DNA of 64,000 bases. Origin: Coenobita brevimanus (lineage: Eukaryota; Arthropoda; Malacostraca; Decapoda; Coenobitidae). The position numbers and the translations under genes were made by a program. The notes under the pieces were generated by a model that was not told where the DNA came from, searched no databases, and saw nothing but the letters and a program-made list of their open reading frames with translations. The stretch lies in NCBI GenBank assembly GCA_032717465.1, contig CM064667.1, positions 2,219,481 through 2,283,480 of the forward strand, in the 5' to 3' direction. Positions 1 to 13,097 of the stretch are shown piece after piece. Numbering within the stretch: position 1 is the stretch's first letter; every line of letters begins with the position of its first letter.

Positions 1-442
<442 letters not shown>

Positions 443-576
443 GTCGTCACTTCTTCTTCTGTCTTGATACAAGTCTTTTTGTTTGCATTATTAGTTACTT
501 GTCTTCGGGGGAGGGGCACTAACCCTCCAACCGCCCACTTGTTGACACGTAGGGAAAACGTGTTGGTTGGTTATAA

Positions 577-697
577 GGTTACCACCCAGCGTATGAAATG
601 ATTTCCTAGTTTACAGGAAATCATTTGGCTTGTCACTCAGTGCATAATTACTCGGAACTAAGTACCACTACACTGAGTGAGTGGGTAATGGGTGCCC

Positions 698-700
<3 letters not shown>
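577..700 (+). repeat. Microsatellite-linked dispersed repeat, copy 1
   Basis: Begins with GGTTACCACCCAGCG and contains a phrase like TTTACAGGAAATCATTTGGC. It ends in a GAGTGAGTGGGTAATGG segment that runs directly into a (TA)n tract. The same module recurs several times in both orientations in this window. No coding capacity was seen. Confidence 0.7.

Positions 701-756
<56 letters not shown>
701..756. repeat. (TA)n microsatellite
   Basis: Pure TA dinucleotide directly after the dispersed-repeat module. Confidence 0.97.
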
Positions 757-757
<1 letters not shown>

Positions 758-987
758 TTCCATCCATCATCAAATCCTACATTTCCCCATGAGGAGCGTA
801 GAAGCCCGGGGCTAGGCAGTTGGTCTCGACAATTTAAGATGAGAGTGACCAGCCTAACTCATCCCTGAGTGGCATTACATGATAAATCAACCCCAACAAC
901 CACTTAGATATAAACCTTCACAGGCTCAATCCGACTGGAAAGGAATAATTACCCTCTAAACCACCAGGTGCCAAAATATGGCTATAT

Positions 988-1267
988 GGTTACCACCCAG
1001 CATAGTAAACGGTTTCCTGGTGTACAAGAGACAATTTGGCTTGTCACTCAGAGTAGAGTCACTCACAGGTAAAAGTAAAAGGAAAGAATGAAGGAAAGAA
1101 AGACAGAATAGGAAGTGTAAAGTCACCCGTAGGCAGAAGGACAAGGAAAGTATGAAGGAAAGAAAGACAGAAGAGGATGAAAGGAATAAGGATGGAAGAG
1201 AGGAAAGTGCAGACACCCGAGAGCAGCACTACATCGAATGAGTGGATGGTTAGAGCCCCCACGTACC

Positions 1268-1271
<4 letters not shown>
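988..1271 (+). repeat. Microsatellite-linked dispersed repeat, copy 2
   Basis: Longer copy of the GGTTACCACCCAGC module. It has two internal purine-rich subrepeats containing GAAGGAAAGAAAGACAGAA, then GCAGCACTACAT and GAGTGGATGGTTAGAG, and it runs into the (TA)n block at 1272. Coding potential is poor. Confidence 0.65.
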
Positions 1272-1349
<78 letters not shown>

Positions 1350-1366
1350 TAGATAGATAGATAGAT

Positions 1367-1435
<69 letters not shown>
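1272..1435. repeat. Compound (TA)n-(GATA)n-(TA)n microsatellite
   Basis: TA repeat, then six or seven GATA units at about 1346-1370, then TA again. The YIYI ORF on the minus strand here is a repeat shadow. Confidence 0.97.
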
Positions 1436-1438
<3 letters not shown>

Positions 1439-1689
1439 TTATTATGGGATAGGTTTGGTGATTTCAAGGACAATATTCTATAGAATGTTTGAGGGTAAAA
1501 GCTGTCTTTCTGGTGGCTTGAAATGTTCTGGGTTAGCCTGACTGGCATCATCTGACGGGTTGTGTAAACAATCAGAGTAAGTCAGGGATTACACAAGGGT
1601 TTCATTTATATGACAATAAACGATGTGGAAATGGGACGCTAAAACCAATATACCATACGTGACTGTGTCCCAGGAATCCATTTACTCTG

Positions 1690-1925
1690 TAAGGTGGCAA
1701 CCATACAACAATTTTGCGCCTGGTGGTCTACTTGGCTAAGGCGCTCCAACCCGATGGTGACTGTGTTTCCGTTTGAGGAAAGTGAGCGTTTATTGCTGAA
1801 ATAATGTCACTCAGTGGCGTGTGAGGTTGATCACAATTACCATAAATATCGGAACTGAGCAGGCTAGCCCAGGTCCCTACCGTCCTGATGGGGCAAGACA
1901 GGCTTCGATGATGATGATGATGATA
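1690..1925 (+). repeat. Candidate tRNA-related SINE with (GAT)n tail
   Basis: The segment GGTGGTCTACTTGGCTAAGG near 1730 resembles a tRNA 5' half with a Pol III A box, and the unit ends in a (GATGAT)n tail at about 1908-1925. No clear B box was found, so tRNA origin is unproved. Mirrored copies lie at 9655-9893 and 56715-56960. Confidence 0.35.
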
Positions 1926-2160
1926 GTTATTATTGTCCCATCATATAACAATAAGCATGTCATCCCCTACTTATTTCAATAAATTTTTTTGTTTCCAATA
2001 CTGGCATAAATATGTTAACCAATGTAATTACACACCAATGCTGCAGTAACCCGACAAGGGTACGAATACTATTTAAAAATTATTTTCATTTCCACAGCCC
2101 TGTTCCTCCACACAGCTAAACATCCAGTACATCAGCGCCACCCCGACCTTTGTGAGGAAC

Positions 2161-2420
2161 CCATATTATAATAATACAACTCATAGCTTGATAGACAGAT
2201 AGATAGACCGTGTAATAGATATGAACGTCAGCCAAGGTGTGGCAATAGGAAATGTGTCAGCGAGAGTCAACCAAAGGAAATGTGTTTACAATTTCATTGG
2301 GGAAGGAAATGTGTCTGCATTTCTGTAAGGAATGCCAGGCATGCACTATGTCACCGGAAACTCTGTCTATCTATCTATCTATCTATCTATCATGCTATGA
2401 GTTGTATTATTATACTATGG
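2161..2420. repeat. TIR mini-element (MITE-like), copy in A
   Basis: 260 bp bounded by imperfect terminal inverted repeats of about 40 bp that start CCATA and contain ATAATACAACTCATAGC, each followed inward by GATA/TATC units. The interior holds three GGAAATGTGT repeats (near 2249, 2276 and 2307). No ORF of note and no clear target-site duplication, so the superfamily is not assigned. Confidence 0.6.
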
Positions 2421-2456
2421 AGTCCTGACACCTTCACTACACACAGACCTGCGTGT

Positions 2457-2490
2457 GTGTGTGTGTGTGCGTGTGTGCGTGCGCGCGCAT
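2457..2490. repeat. (GT)n microsatellite
   Basis: GT repeat with GC interruptions (GTGCGTGC). The mirrored copies are uninterrupted CA/GT tracts, which shows length and purity change between copies. Confidence 0.9.
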
Positions 2491-2526
2491 ATGAACGTAA
2501 AGTTCATTTACATGTTTAATTGGTAG

Positions 2527-2745
2527 TAGGCGGTAGAGACCATCATCCACTCACTAAATGTAGTGCTGCCAACTTCCTTCACCCATATTATTTTCTCTGA
2601 ATCTGAACTCCTTTCCTCGTTTATCCCTCACACTTCCTGTCACTTTTTATTATTATTCTTTCCTCTTCAGGTTATTCTACATTTATTAACAAACCTAATG
2701 ATTCCCTAAAACAAAGGAAACCAGTCACAACGCTGGGTGGTAACC
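2527..2745 (-). repeat. Microsatellite-linked dispersed repeat, copy 3
   Basis: Reverse-oriented copy of the GGTTACCACCCAGC module, ending at 2745. The opposite end (GGCGGTAGAGACCATCATCC) lies close to the (GT)n tract at 2457-2490. Again one end adjoins a microsatellite. Confidence 0.65.
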
Positions 2746-2755
2746 ATATAAATAA

Positions 2756-3866
2756 ATAATGGGTTGATGTGAAGCCTACTGTGGTCCCCTCTGCTAACTT
2801 GGTGGGGAGTTGCATATGTGCGCTCATCAGGGAAGCAAACATCCCAACTCTTTCCCGCACCTCACTGTGTCGAGGCGCTGCAAGGGAACATCGGCTCACT
2901 GAACAGGACGGGCCTGCGGGGGAGGTTGCTTGCCTGCGGTTGATGGGTCTACTCGGTCAGACAGACCGGGGAGCTCAACAACAACACAGTGTTTGAGGGA
3001 CTATCGAATGCGAAGTCACACGAAAACATAATTAAGTGAAGTGTGGTCACCGCTGTTATACAGAGTGGTCAACATTTACCCGAACCACAGAATCACAGGG
3101 ACGTAACGCTGCAATTGTGAGGTCGCGATATCCCTTGCTTTTTGCTGTAAACCAGTGAATTTATTCCCTAACATGAATGCTACTGTATATTGTTTAAGCC
3201 GTTGTTAAACCAGTTTCTGCCATAAAACACATCGACCTTATACTTGTTTTACTCTAACCTGGCCCTAATTTTCGTCATCTTGTAGTTTATTTCTCAAAGC
3301 TCAAAGGCAGAAAAAGACAATACTGCGATTATGCAACCTTTTCAGAGGAATTCTATGTGACTAGCCTCACTGTCTAGTGTTAATGTATCACAGCAACTCA
3401 GCATTCAGCATTGCTACATGGCAACTTTAGGTCAGGTTGGAGTAAACCGAGTATAGTTTATTGTAGCAGGTCGTCGAGATAGTGACTCGCAGTCCAGTAA
3501 GGACAGGACAGACTCGATGCCCCCCATCTCGTGTGGCCCAACCGTACAGACAGAGAAATAAGTGTCTTCCCAAAGTGTGACGAATACACAGCAGAAAAAC
3601 GGAACCATCTCCAACACGCACTAGTTATAGCCATGGTTTTCATTGTATTTCACAAGATGTCAATTTTCCTCAGACGTAACTGGGAAGATACTCGTATTTG
3701 TTTCTTTGACTATACATATACAACAATTTTATCATCAATCGGCCCAGAAATACAAGTGTTTGGTCGTGACAACGAGCGTTGGTGAGAATACCAACACTAA
3801 CAAGAAACAAGAAAAAATATATCTCCCCTTCAGAAAACGCAACACTGCTTCCTAGTACTAACAACA

Positions 3867-3870
<4 letters not shown>
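2756..3870. other. Non-coding stretch of unit A with an old dispersed repeat
   Basis: No gene recognised. Short ORFs on both strands (2769-2996, 3531-3785) are kept in all four mirrored copies but resemble nothing I know and have no supporting context. About 3230-3340 matches, in diverged form, the sequence at 13780-13890 (both contain AAAAGACAATACTG), so it is an old dispersed repeat. Mirrored stretches lie at 7561-8820, 57782-58900 and 62590-63700. Confidence 0.5.

Positions 3871-3871
<1 letters not shown>

Positions 3872-3927
<56 letters not shown>
3872..3927. repeat. (TC)n microsatellite
   Basis: Pure TC dinucleotide. The mirrored copies are at 7480-7555, 58904-58957 and 62538-62586, all of different length. 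Confidence 0.97.
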
Positions 3928-3932
<5 letters not shown>

Positions 3933-4229
3933 ATTGATCTATTTCATCGTTCCACAGTCACAAGTGTTGAGAGACGGACAGGTATTATAGTGGTTTGTGT
4001 GGCTGAGTGTCTTTTATTCTCCTTACCTTCACACCTTTCTCCTTCACCCTTAAAAATAATATAGTTTCAACCCACATCATTTTTATTTTCTTTCTGATGC
4101 AACGAGGCGCATTTTTCAGGTTAGGAGAGTCCCCTGGCAGTGACTGGATCCTTCAACGGTGTAATTAATCCCACCTCCAGTTAGAAAAGTTCATCTTAAA
4201 CTGAAAAAGAAACTGCCAAGAATTCGACA

Positions 4230-4970
4230 TGATCATCATCATCATCACCATAATCATCATCATCATCATCATCATTATCTTCATCACCATCATCATCATC
4301 ATCATCGTAATCATCATCATCAATCATCATCATCATCATCCGGACCTCCTTTCCCACCCTAAGGCAGGAGTGAGGAGTAGCAATTTCTGGACAGCCTAAA
4401 TTTGCCCAGTCCAGTTGGCCACGCTTCCATTCACTCATCATTCAGGCCCCCGAAATCCTGGCTTTATCGGATACATCTAAAAACATTCACCACGCTATGC
4501 AGTTTCACATAATCGTATCCGATAGAGTAAATCCAGACGCTGCCACGTTAAAGAGGGGTGCCAAAATCCCTGATCATGCACTTCTCACAACATTCATCCA
4601 GTCAGCTCGATCTCCTGTCAGTTCCCTAGCCTGACTGACTTCCAAACCTCTCTTCCTCACACATTCGTCCACCATATCTCTGCACCTTCTCCTTGGCCTA
4701 CCTCGCCTCCCCCATTTGAATTCGCTCAGATATACCCTTTTCACCACTCTATTGTTATCCATTCCCTCCACATGACCATACCATCTCAGTACACTCTCTT
4801 CTATTTTGGTGTCCACTGACTTCCTGACTCCACACCTTTCACGAATCACCTTATTTCGTATCCCCTCCACCCTCTGTACTCAACATACATTCCTCAGCAG
4901 TCCCATCTCCACTGCTCTTACTCTTGACTTTTCATTTTCATGCCACTCCATAGTCTCACATCCATATGAT
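4230..4970 (-). pseudogene. LINE 3' end with (GAT)n tail, copy in A
   Basis: A 5'-truncated non-LTR retrotransposon. The minus-strand ORF at 4870-4574 (98 aa) has the LRWYGHVEGMD, RPRRRCRDMVDE and DRADWMNVV signatures of the extreme C-terminus of LINE ORF2. It is followed by a 3' UTR with a self-complementary pair (TATCGGATAC / GTATCCGATA) and a long (GAT)n tail, read here as ATC at 4230-4341. Upstream of about 4970 the sequence leaves the LINE, so truncation occurred there. It is too short to be mobile on its own. Confidence 0.75.
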
Positions 4971-5268
4971 AACGTTTTTGAGTTATATGGTCTAGTATTT
5001 GACACTACCTTGACTTTTGAAGGATCGTTCTCGAAATCAAACTCCTTCATCCTTGCTTTATCATTAACCCCTTCACAAAATTTGGTCTAAATCCTTAACC
5101 TGTTCTTGCCATGTGACCATGATCTTTTACCAATTGTTTGCAACATAACAGGGCAACCCCTTGACTTATCCTCAACCCTTCCACCAAGTTTGATCTAAAT
5201 TAAGTCAGAGCTATTTTAGATTATTTTCTCTCACACAGACCCATGCACAGAAACTAACTAATTAAATT

Positions 5269-5307
<39 letters not shown>

Positions 5308-5390
5308 TGCTTGCTGTTAGTGTATACGCTTCACATCTGCATCTGATGCAAGTGAGGAGTTGATGGTAACTACCAGTGTTGTAGTCAAGG
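4971..5390. other. Dispersed non-coding repeat and (CA)n tract
   Basis: No gene. It contains two similar phrases (AAAATTTGGTCTAAATCCTT near 5077 and AAGTTTGATCTAAATTAAGT near 5183) suggestive of an old duplicated repeat, then a (CA)n tract at 5272-5304. Mirrored at 6120-6530, 59940-60370 and 61080-61490. Confidence 0.4.
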
Positions 5391-5396
5391 CCAGGC

Positions 5397-5571
5397 ACCT
5401 CGAGACCAAGACCAAGACCAAGACCAGACCCTCCGAGACCAAGACCAAAACCAAGACCAGACCCTCCGAGACCAAGACCAAGACCAGACCCTCCGAGACC
5501 AAGACCAAGACCAGACTCTCCGAGACCAAGACCAAGACCATGACCACGACCAAGACCAAGACCAAGAGTTT
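5397..5571. repeat. (AAGACC)-based minisatellite, copy in A
   Basis: Higher-order units of GAGACC(AAGACC)1-3 followed by AGACCCTCC, giving lengths of 21, 27 or 33 bp. Every unit length is a multiple of three, so several frames stay open (ETKTKTRPS in one frame, SWSW in another). The ORFs are explained by the repeat and there is no evidence of a gene. Confidence 0.9.
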
Positions 5572-5720
5572 ATGTGTCTGCTGAATGAATGAAAAGTAGC
5601 TGCAGCCTGCAGGTGCTGCACTGCTGGTCAGTTTTCACGGGCGTCTCAGCCCCTCAAGTGAGTGCACTAGTACCCCAGTCACCCAGTTGCAGATTATGTA
5701 TCGATGTGATACTCAACAAA

Positions 5721-5791
5721 GTTGCAGATTATGTATCGATGTGATACTCAACAAAAGGTGTTGAGTATCGCATCGATACATAATCTGCAAC
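5721..5791. repeat. Hairpin at the inner palindrome axis (left)
   Basis: A roughly 33-bp arm is followed by 5 bp (5754-5758) and then the complementary arm, so the two 5.5-kb copies meet almost without a loop. On the A side the 35-bp arm sequence is also tandemly duplicated (5686-5755). One mismatch in the arm (GTGATACTC against GAGTATCGC) is shared by the right-arm copy of the axis. Confidence 0.9.
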
Positions 5792-5910
5792 TGGGTGATT
5801 GGGGTACTAGTGCACTCACTTGAGGGGCCGAGAAGCCTGTGAAAACTGACCAGCAGTGCAGCACCTGCAGGCTGCAGCTACTTTTCATTCAGTCAGCAGA
5901 CACATAAACT

Positions 5911-6091
5911 CTTGGTCTTGGTCTTGGTCTTGGTCTTGGTCTCGGAGGGTCTGGTCTTGGTCTTGGTCTTGGTCTTGGTCTCGGAGGGTCTGGTCTTGGT
6001 CTTGGTCTTGGTCTCGGAGGGTCTGGTCTTGGTCTTGGTCTTGGTCTCGGAGGGTCTGGTCTTGGTCTTGGTCTTGGTCTTGGTCTCGAGG
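5911..6091. repeat. (AAGACC)-based minisatellite, copy in A'
   Basis: Reverse complement of the minisatellite at 5397-5571, but with a different unit order and more six-base steps. This is expected for an array evolving by slippage after the inner duplication. Confidence 0.9.
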
Positions 6092-6181
6092 TGCCTGGCC
6101 TTGACTACAACACTGGTAGTTACCATCAGCTCTTCACTTGCATCAGATGCAGATGTGAAGCGTATACACTAACAGCAAGCA

Positions 6182-6184
<3 letters not shown>

Positions 6185-6218
<34 letters not shown>
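6185..6218. repeat. (GT)n microsatellite
   Basis: Mirror of the (CA)n tract at 5272-5304. Confidence 0.95.
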
Positions 6219-6220
<2 letters not shown>

Positions 6221-6531
6221 AATTTAATTAGTTAGTTTCTGTGCATGGGTCTGTGTGAGAGAAAATAATCTAAAATAGCTCTGACTTAATTTAGATCACT
6301 CTTGGTGGAAGGGTTGAGGATAAGTCAAGGGTTGACCTGTTATGTTGCAAACAATTGGTAAAAGATCATGGTCACATGGCAAGAACAGGTTAAGGATTTA
6401 GACCAAATTTTGTGAAGGGGTTAATGATAAAGCAAGGATGAAGGAGTTTGATTTCGAGAACGATCCTTCAAAAGTCAAGGTAATGTCAAATACTAGACCA
6501 TATAACTCAAAAACGTTATCATATGGATGTG

Positions 6532-7175
6532 AGACTATGGAGTGGCATGAAAATGAAAAGTCAAGAGTAAGAGCAGTGGAGATGGGACTGCTGAGGAATG
6601 TATGTTGAGTACAGAGGGTGAAGGGGATACGAAACAATGTGATTCGTGAAAAGTGTGGAGTCAGGAAGTCAGTGGACACCAAAATAGAAGAGAGTGTATT
6701 GAGATGGTATGGTCATGTGGAGGAAATGGTGAAAAAGGTATATCTGAGCGAATTCAAACGGGGGAGGCGAGGTAGGTCAAGGAGAAGGTTCAGAGATATG
6801 GTGGACGAATGAGTGAGGAAGAGAGGTTTGGAAGTCGGTCAGGCTAGAGGACTGACAGGAGATCGAGCTGGCTGGATGCATGTTGCTAGAAGTGAATGAT
6901 CAGGGATTTTGGCACCCCTCTTTAACGTGGCAGCGTCTGGATTGATGCTATCGGATACGATTATGTGAAGCTACAGAACGTGTGAATGTTTTTGACGTAT
7001 CCGATAGAGCCAGGATTCCGGGGGCTTGAATGATGAGTGAATTGAAGCGTGGCCCATTGGACTGGGGAAACTTGGGCTGTCCAGACGTTGCTACTCCTCA
7101 CCCCTGCCCTAAGGTGGGAAAGGAGGACTGAATGATGATGATGATGATGATGATTATGGTGATGATGATGATCAT
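6532..7175 (+). pseudogene. LINE 3' end with (GAT)n tail, copy in A'
   Basis: Mirror of the copy at 4230-4970. The C-terminal ORF is shortened: bases for about six residues after the VEEM motif are missing and a stop interrupts it at 6810-6812. The 3' UTR has a perfect 12-bp inverted pair, CTATCGGATACG at 6948-6959 and CGTATCCGATAG at 6996-7007, with a 36-nt loop. It then ends in GGAGGACTGAATGATGATG and the trinucleotide tail. Confidence 0.75.
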
Positions 7176-7474
7176 CATGTCGAATTCTTGGCAGTTTCTT
7201 TCTCAGTTTAAGATGAACTTTTCTAACTGGAGGTGGGATTAATTACACCGATGAAGGATCCAGTCACTGCCAGGGGACTCTCCTAACCTGAAAAATGCGC
7301 CTCGTTGCTTCAGAAAGAAAATAAAAATGATGTGGGTTGAAACTATATTATTTTTAAGGGTGAAGGAGAAAGGTGTGAAGGTAAGGAGAATAAAAGACAC
7401 TCAGCCACACAAACCACTATAATACCTGTCCGTCTCTCAACACTTGTGACTGTGGAACGATGAAATAGATCAAT

Positions 7475-7479
<5 letters not shown>

Positions 7480-7555
<76 letters not shown>
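7480..7555. repeat. (GA)n microsatellite
   Basis: The longest of the four mirrored copies of this tract. Confidence 0.97.
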
Positions 7556-7560
<5 letters not shown>

Positions 7561-8252
7561 TGTTGTTAGTACTAGGAAGCAGTGTTGCGTTTTCTGAAGG
7601 GGAGATATATTTTTTCTTGTTTCTTGTTAGTGTTGGTATTCTCACCAACGCTCGTTGTCACGACCAAACACTTGTATTTCTGGGCCGATTGATGATAAAA
7701 TTGTTGTATATGTATAGTCAAAGAAACAAATACGAGTATCTTCCCAGTTACGTCTGAGGAAAATTGACATCTTGTGAAATACAATGAAAACCATGGCTAT
7801 AACTAGTGCGTGTTGGAGATGGTTCCGTTTTTCCGCTGTGTATTCGTCACACTTTGGGAAGACACTTATTTCTCTGTCTGTACGGTTGGGCCACACGAGA
7901 TGGGGGGCATCGAGTCTGTCCTGTCCTTACTGGACTGCGAGTCACTATCTCGACGACCTGCTACAATAAACTATACTCGGTTTACTCCAACCTGACCTAA
8001 AGTTGCCATGTAGCAATGCTGAATGCTGAGTTGTTGTGATACATTAACACTAGACAGTGAGGCTAGTCACAAAGAATTCCTCTGAAAAGGTTGCATAATC
8101 GCAGTATTGTCTTTTTCTGCCTTTGAGCTTTGAGAAATAAGCTACAAGATGACGAAAATTAGGGCCAGGTTAGAGTAAAACAAGTATAAGGTCGATGTGT
8201 TTTATGGCAGAAACTGGTTTAACAACGGCTTAAACAATATACAGTAGCATTC

Positions 8253-8398
8253 TATCTATCTATCTATCTATTGCCAGACGCCTCAATCCCGTTTGGGGTG
8301 GCCACAAACAAATCGCCTCCAAGTCGCCCTGTCCCCCGCCATTTCACTTCCCTGCTCCCAACTCACACCCCCCTCTCTCATATACCTCTCCACCCCAT
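8253..8398 (-). mobile_element. Short 5'-truncated LINE 3' end, present only in A'
   Basis: About 146 bp ending, in minus orientation, in GTGGCCACCCC, GGCGTCTGGCAATAG and a (GATA)5 tail. It matches the 3' end of the LINE at 12940-13097. The other three copies of this site (near 3170, 58206 and 63283) lack it and read straight through AGCATTCATGTTAGGG. The flanks suggest a short duplicated CAT(T)C. This is a retrotransposition event younger than the arm split. Confidence 0.8.
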
Positions 8399-8828
8399 CA
8401 TGTTAGGGAATAAATTCACTGGTTTACAGCAAAAAGCAAGGGATATCGCGACCTCACAATTGCAGCGTTACGTCCCTGTGATTCTGTGGTTCGGGTAAAT
8501 GTTGACCACTCTGTATAACGGCGGTGACCACACTTCACTTAATTATGTTTTCGTGTGACTTCGCATTCGATAGTCCCTCAAACACTGTGTTGTTGTTGAG
8601 CTCCCCGGTCTGTCTGACCGAGTAGACCCATCAACCGCAGGCAAGCAACCTTCCCCCCAGGCCCGTCCTGTTCAGTGAGCCGATGTTCCCTTGCAGCGCC
8701 TCGACACAGTGAGGTGCGGGAAAGAATTGGGATGTTTGCTTCCCTGATGAGCGCACATATGCAACTCCCCACCCAGTTAGCAGAGGGGACCATAGTAGGC
8801 TTCACATCAACCTATTATTTATTTATAT

Positions 8829-9053
8829 GGTTACCTCCCAGCGTTGTGACTGGTTTCCTTTGTTTCAGGAAGTCACTAGGCTTGTCAATAAGTGTAAAAT
8901 AACCTAAAGAGGAAAGAATAATAATAAAAAGTGGCAGGAAGTGTGAGGGATAAACGAGGAGAGGAGGGCAGACACAGATAAAATAACAAAGGTGAAGGAA
9001 GTTGGCAGCACTACATTTCGTGAGTGGATGATGGTCTCCACCGCCTACCACCA
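8829..9053 (+). repeat. Microsatellite-linked dispersed repeat, copy in A'
   Basis: Mirror of 2527-2745, running from GGTTACCTCCCAGCG to CCGCCTACCACC. It is followed by a short linker and the (CA)n tract at 9088-9132. Confidence 0.65.
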
Positions 9054-9085
9054 ATTAAATATGTAAATGAACTTCACGTTCATAT

Positions 9086-9134
<49 letters not shown>

Positions 9135-9168
9135 GGTCTGTGTGTACATGTGTTAAGGTGTCAGGACT

Positions 9169-9420
9169 CCATAGTATAATAATACAACTCATAGCATGAT
9201 AGATAGATAGATAGACAGCGTTTCCGGTGACATAGTGCACGCCTGGCATTCCTTACAGAAATGCAGACACATTTCCTTCCCCAATGAAATTGCAAACACA
9301 TTTCCTTTGGTTGACTGTCGCTGACACATTTCCTATTCCCACACCTTGGCTGACGTTCATATCTATTACACGGTCTATCTATCTGTCTACCAAGCTATGA
9401 GTTGTATTATTATAATATGG
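9169..9420. repeat. TIR mini-element, copy in A'
   Basis: Mirror of 2161-2420 with the same CCATA-type terminal inverted repeats. It has fewer TATC units at one end and the same internal GGAAATGTGT repeats (complement here). Confidence 0.6.
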
Positions 9421-9654
9421 GTTCCTCACAAAGGTCGGGGTGGCGCTGATGTACTGGATGTTTAGCTGTGTGGAGGAACAGGGCTGTGGAAATGAAAATA
9501 ATTTTTAAATAGTATTCGTACCCTTGTCGGGTTACTGCAGGACTGGTGTGTAATTACATTGGTTAACATATTTATGCCAGTATTGGAAACAAAAAAATTT
9601 ATTGAAATAAGTAGGGGATGACATGCTTATTGTTATATGATGGGACAATAATAA

Positions 9655-9893
9655 CTATCATCATCATCATCATCGAAGCCTGTCTTGCCCCATCAGGACG
9701 GTAGGGACCTGGGCTAGCCTGCTCAGTTCCGATATTTATGGTAATTGTGATCAACCTCACACGCCACTGAGTGACATTATTTCAGCAATAAACGCTCACT
9801 TTCCTCAAACGGAAACACAGTCACCATCGGGTTGGAGCGCCTTAGCCAAGTAGACCACCAGGCGCAAAATTGTTGTATGGTTGCCACCTTACA
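9655..9893 (-). repeat. Candidate SINE, copy in A'
   Basis: Mirror of 1690-1925, with its trinucleotide tail at 9659-9675. Same reservations: A-box-like start but no B box seen. Confidence 0.35.
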
Positions 9894-10135
9894 TAGTAAA
9901 TGGATTCCTGGGACACAATCACGTATGGTATATTGGTTTTAGCGTCCCATTTCCACATCGTTTATTGTCATATAAATGAAACCCTTGTGTAATCCCTGAC
10001 TTGCTCTGATTGTTTACACAACCCGTCAGATGATGCCAGTCAGGCTAACCCAGAACATTTCAAGCCACCAGAAAGACAGCTTTTACCCTCAAACACTCTA
10101 TAGAATATTGTCCTTGAAATCACCAAACCCATCCC

Positions 10136-10137
<2 letters not shown>

Positions 10138-10219
<82 letters not shown>
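10138..10219. repeat. (TA)n microsatellite
   Basis: About 82 bp of TA. The mirrored tract at 56372-56478 is longer. Confidence 0.97.
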
Positions 10220-10220
<1 letters not shown>

Positions 10221-10234
10221 CCTATATAATGATA

Positions 10235-10355
10235 TGGCGCCCATTACCCACTCACTCAGTGTAGTGGTACTCAGTTCCGCGTAATTCTGCACTGAGTGAC
10301 AAGCCAAATCATTTCCTGTAAACCAGGAAGCCATTTCATACGCTGGGTGGTAACC
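10235..10355 (-). repeat. Microsatellite-linked dispersed repeat, short copy in A'
   Basis: Mirror of 577-700. Its one end adjoins the (TA)n tract at 10138-10219 and its other end is GGTTACCACCCAGCG in minus orientation. Confidence 0.65.
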
Positions 10356-10489
10356 TTATAACCAACCAACACGTGTTCCCTACGTGTCAACAAGTGGGCT
10401 GTTTGAGGGTTAGTGCTCCTCCCCCGAAAACAACTAACTAATAATGCAAACAAGAAGCCTCGGATCAAAACAGAAGAACAAGTGACGAC

Positions 10490-13097
<2,608 letters not shown>

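Noticed and set aside
1123..1551. Tyr-Ile repeat ORF
   Set aside because: Shadow of (TA)n and (GATA)n tracts.
1725..1760. Functional tRNA gene
   Set aside because: Only an A-box-like half is seen. No anticodon arm, B box or acceptor stem.
2769..2996. 75-aa ORFs on both strands kept in all four A units
   Set aside because: Conservation is explained by recent duplication. No similarity recognised and no regulatory or splice context.
4230..4440. Acidic Asp-rich protein (poly-D ORF)
   Set aside because: It is the translated (GAT)n tail of a LINE.
5317..6172. ORFs encoding ETKTKTRPS, SWSW and LVLVLV repeats on both strands
   Set aside because: All come from one minisatellite with unit lengths that are multiples of three. 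Three frames open on both strands is the mark of a repeat, not a gene.
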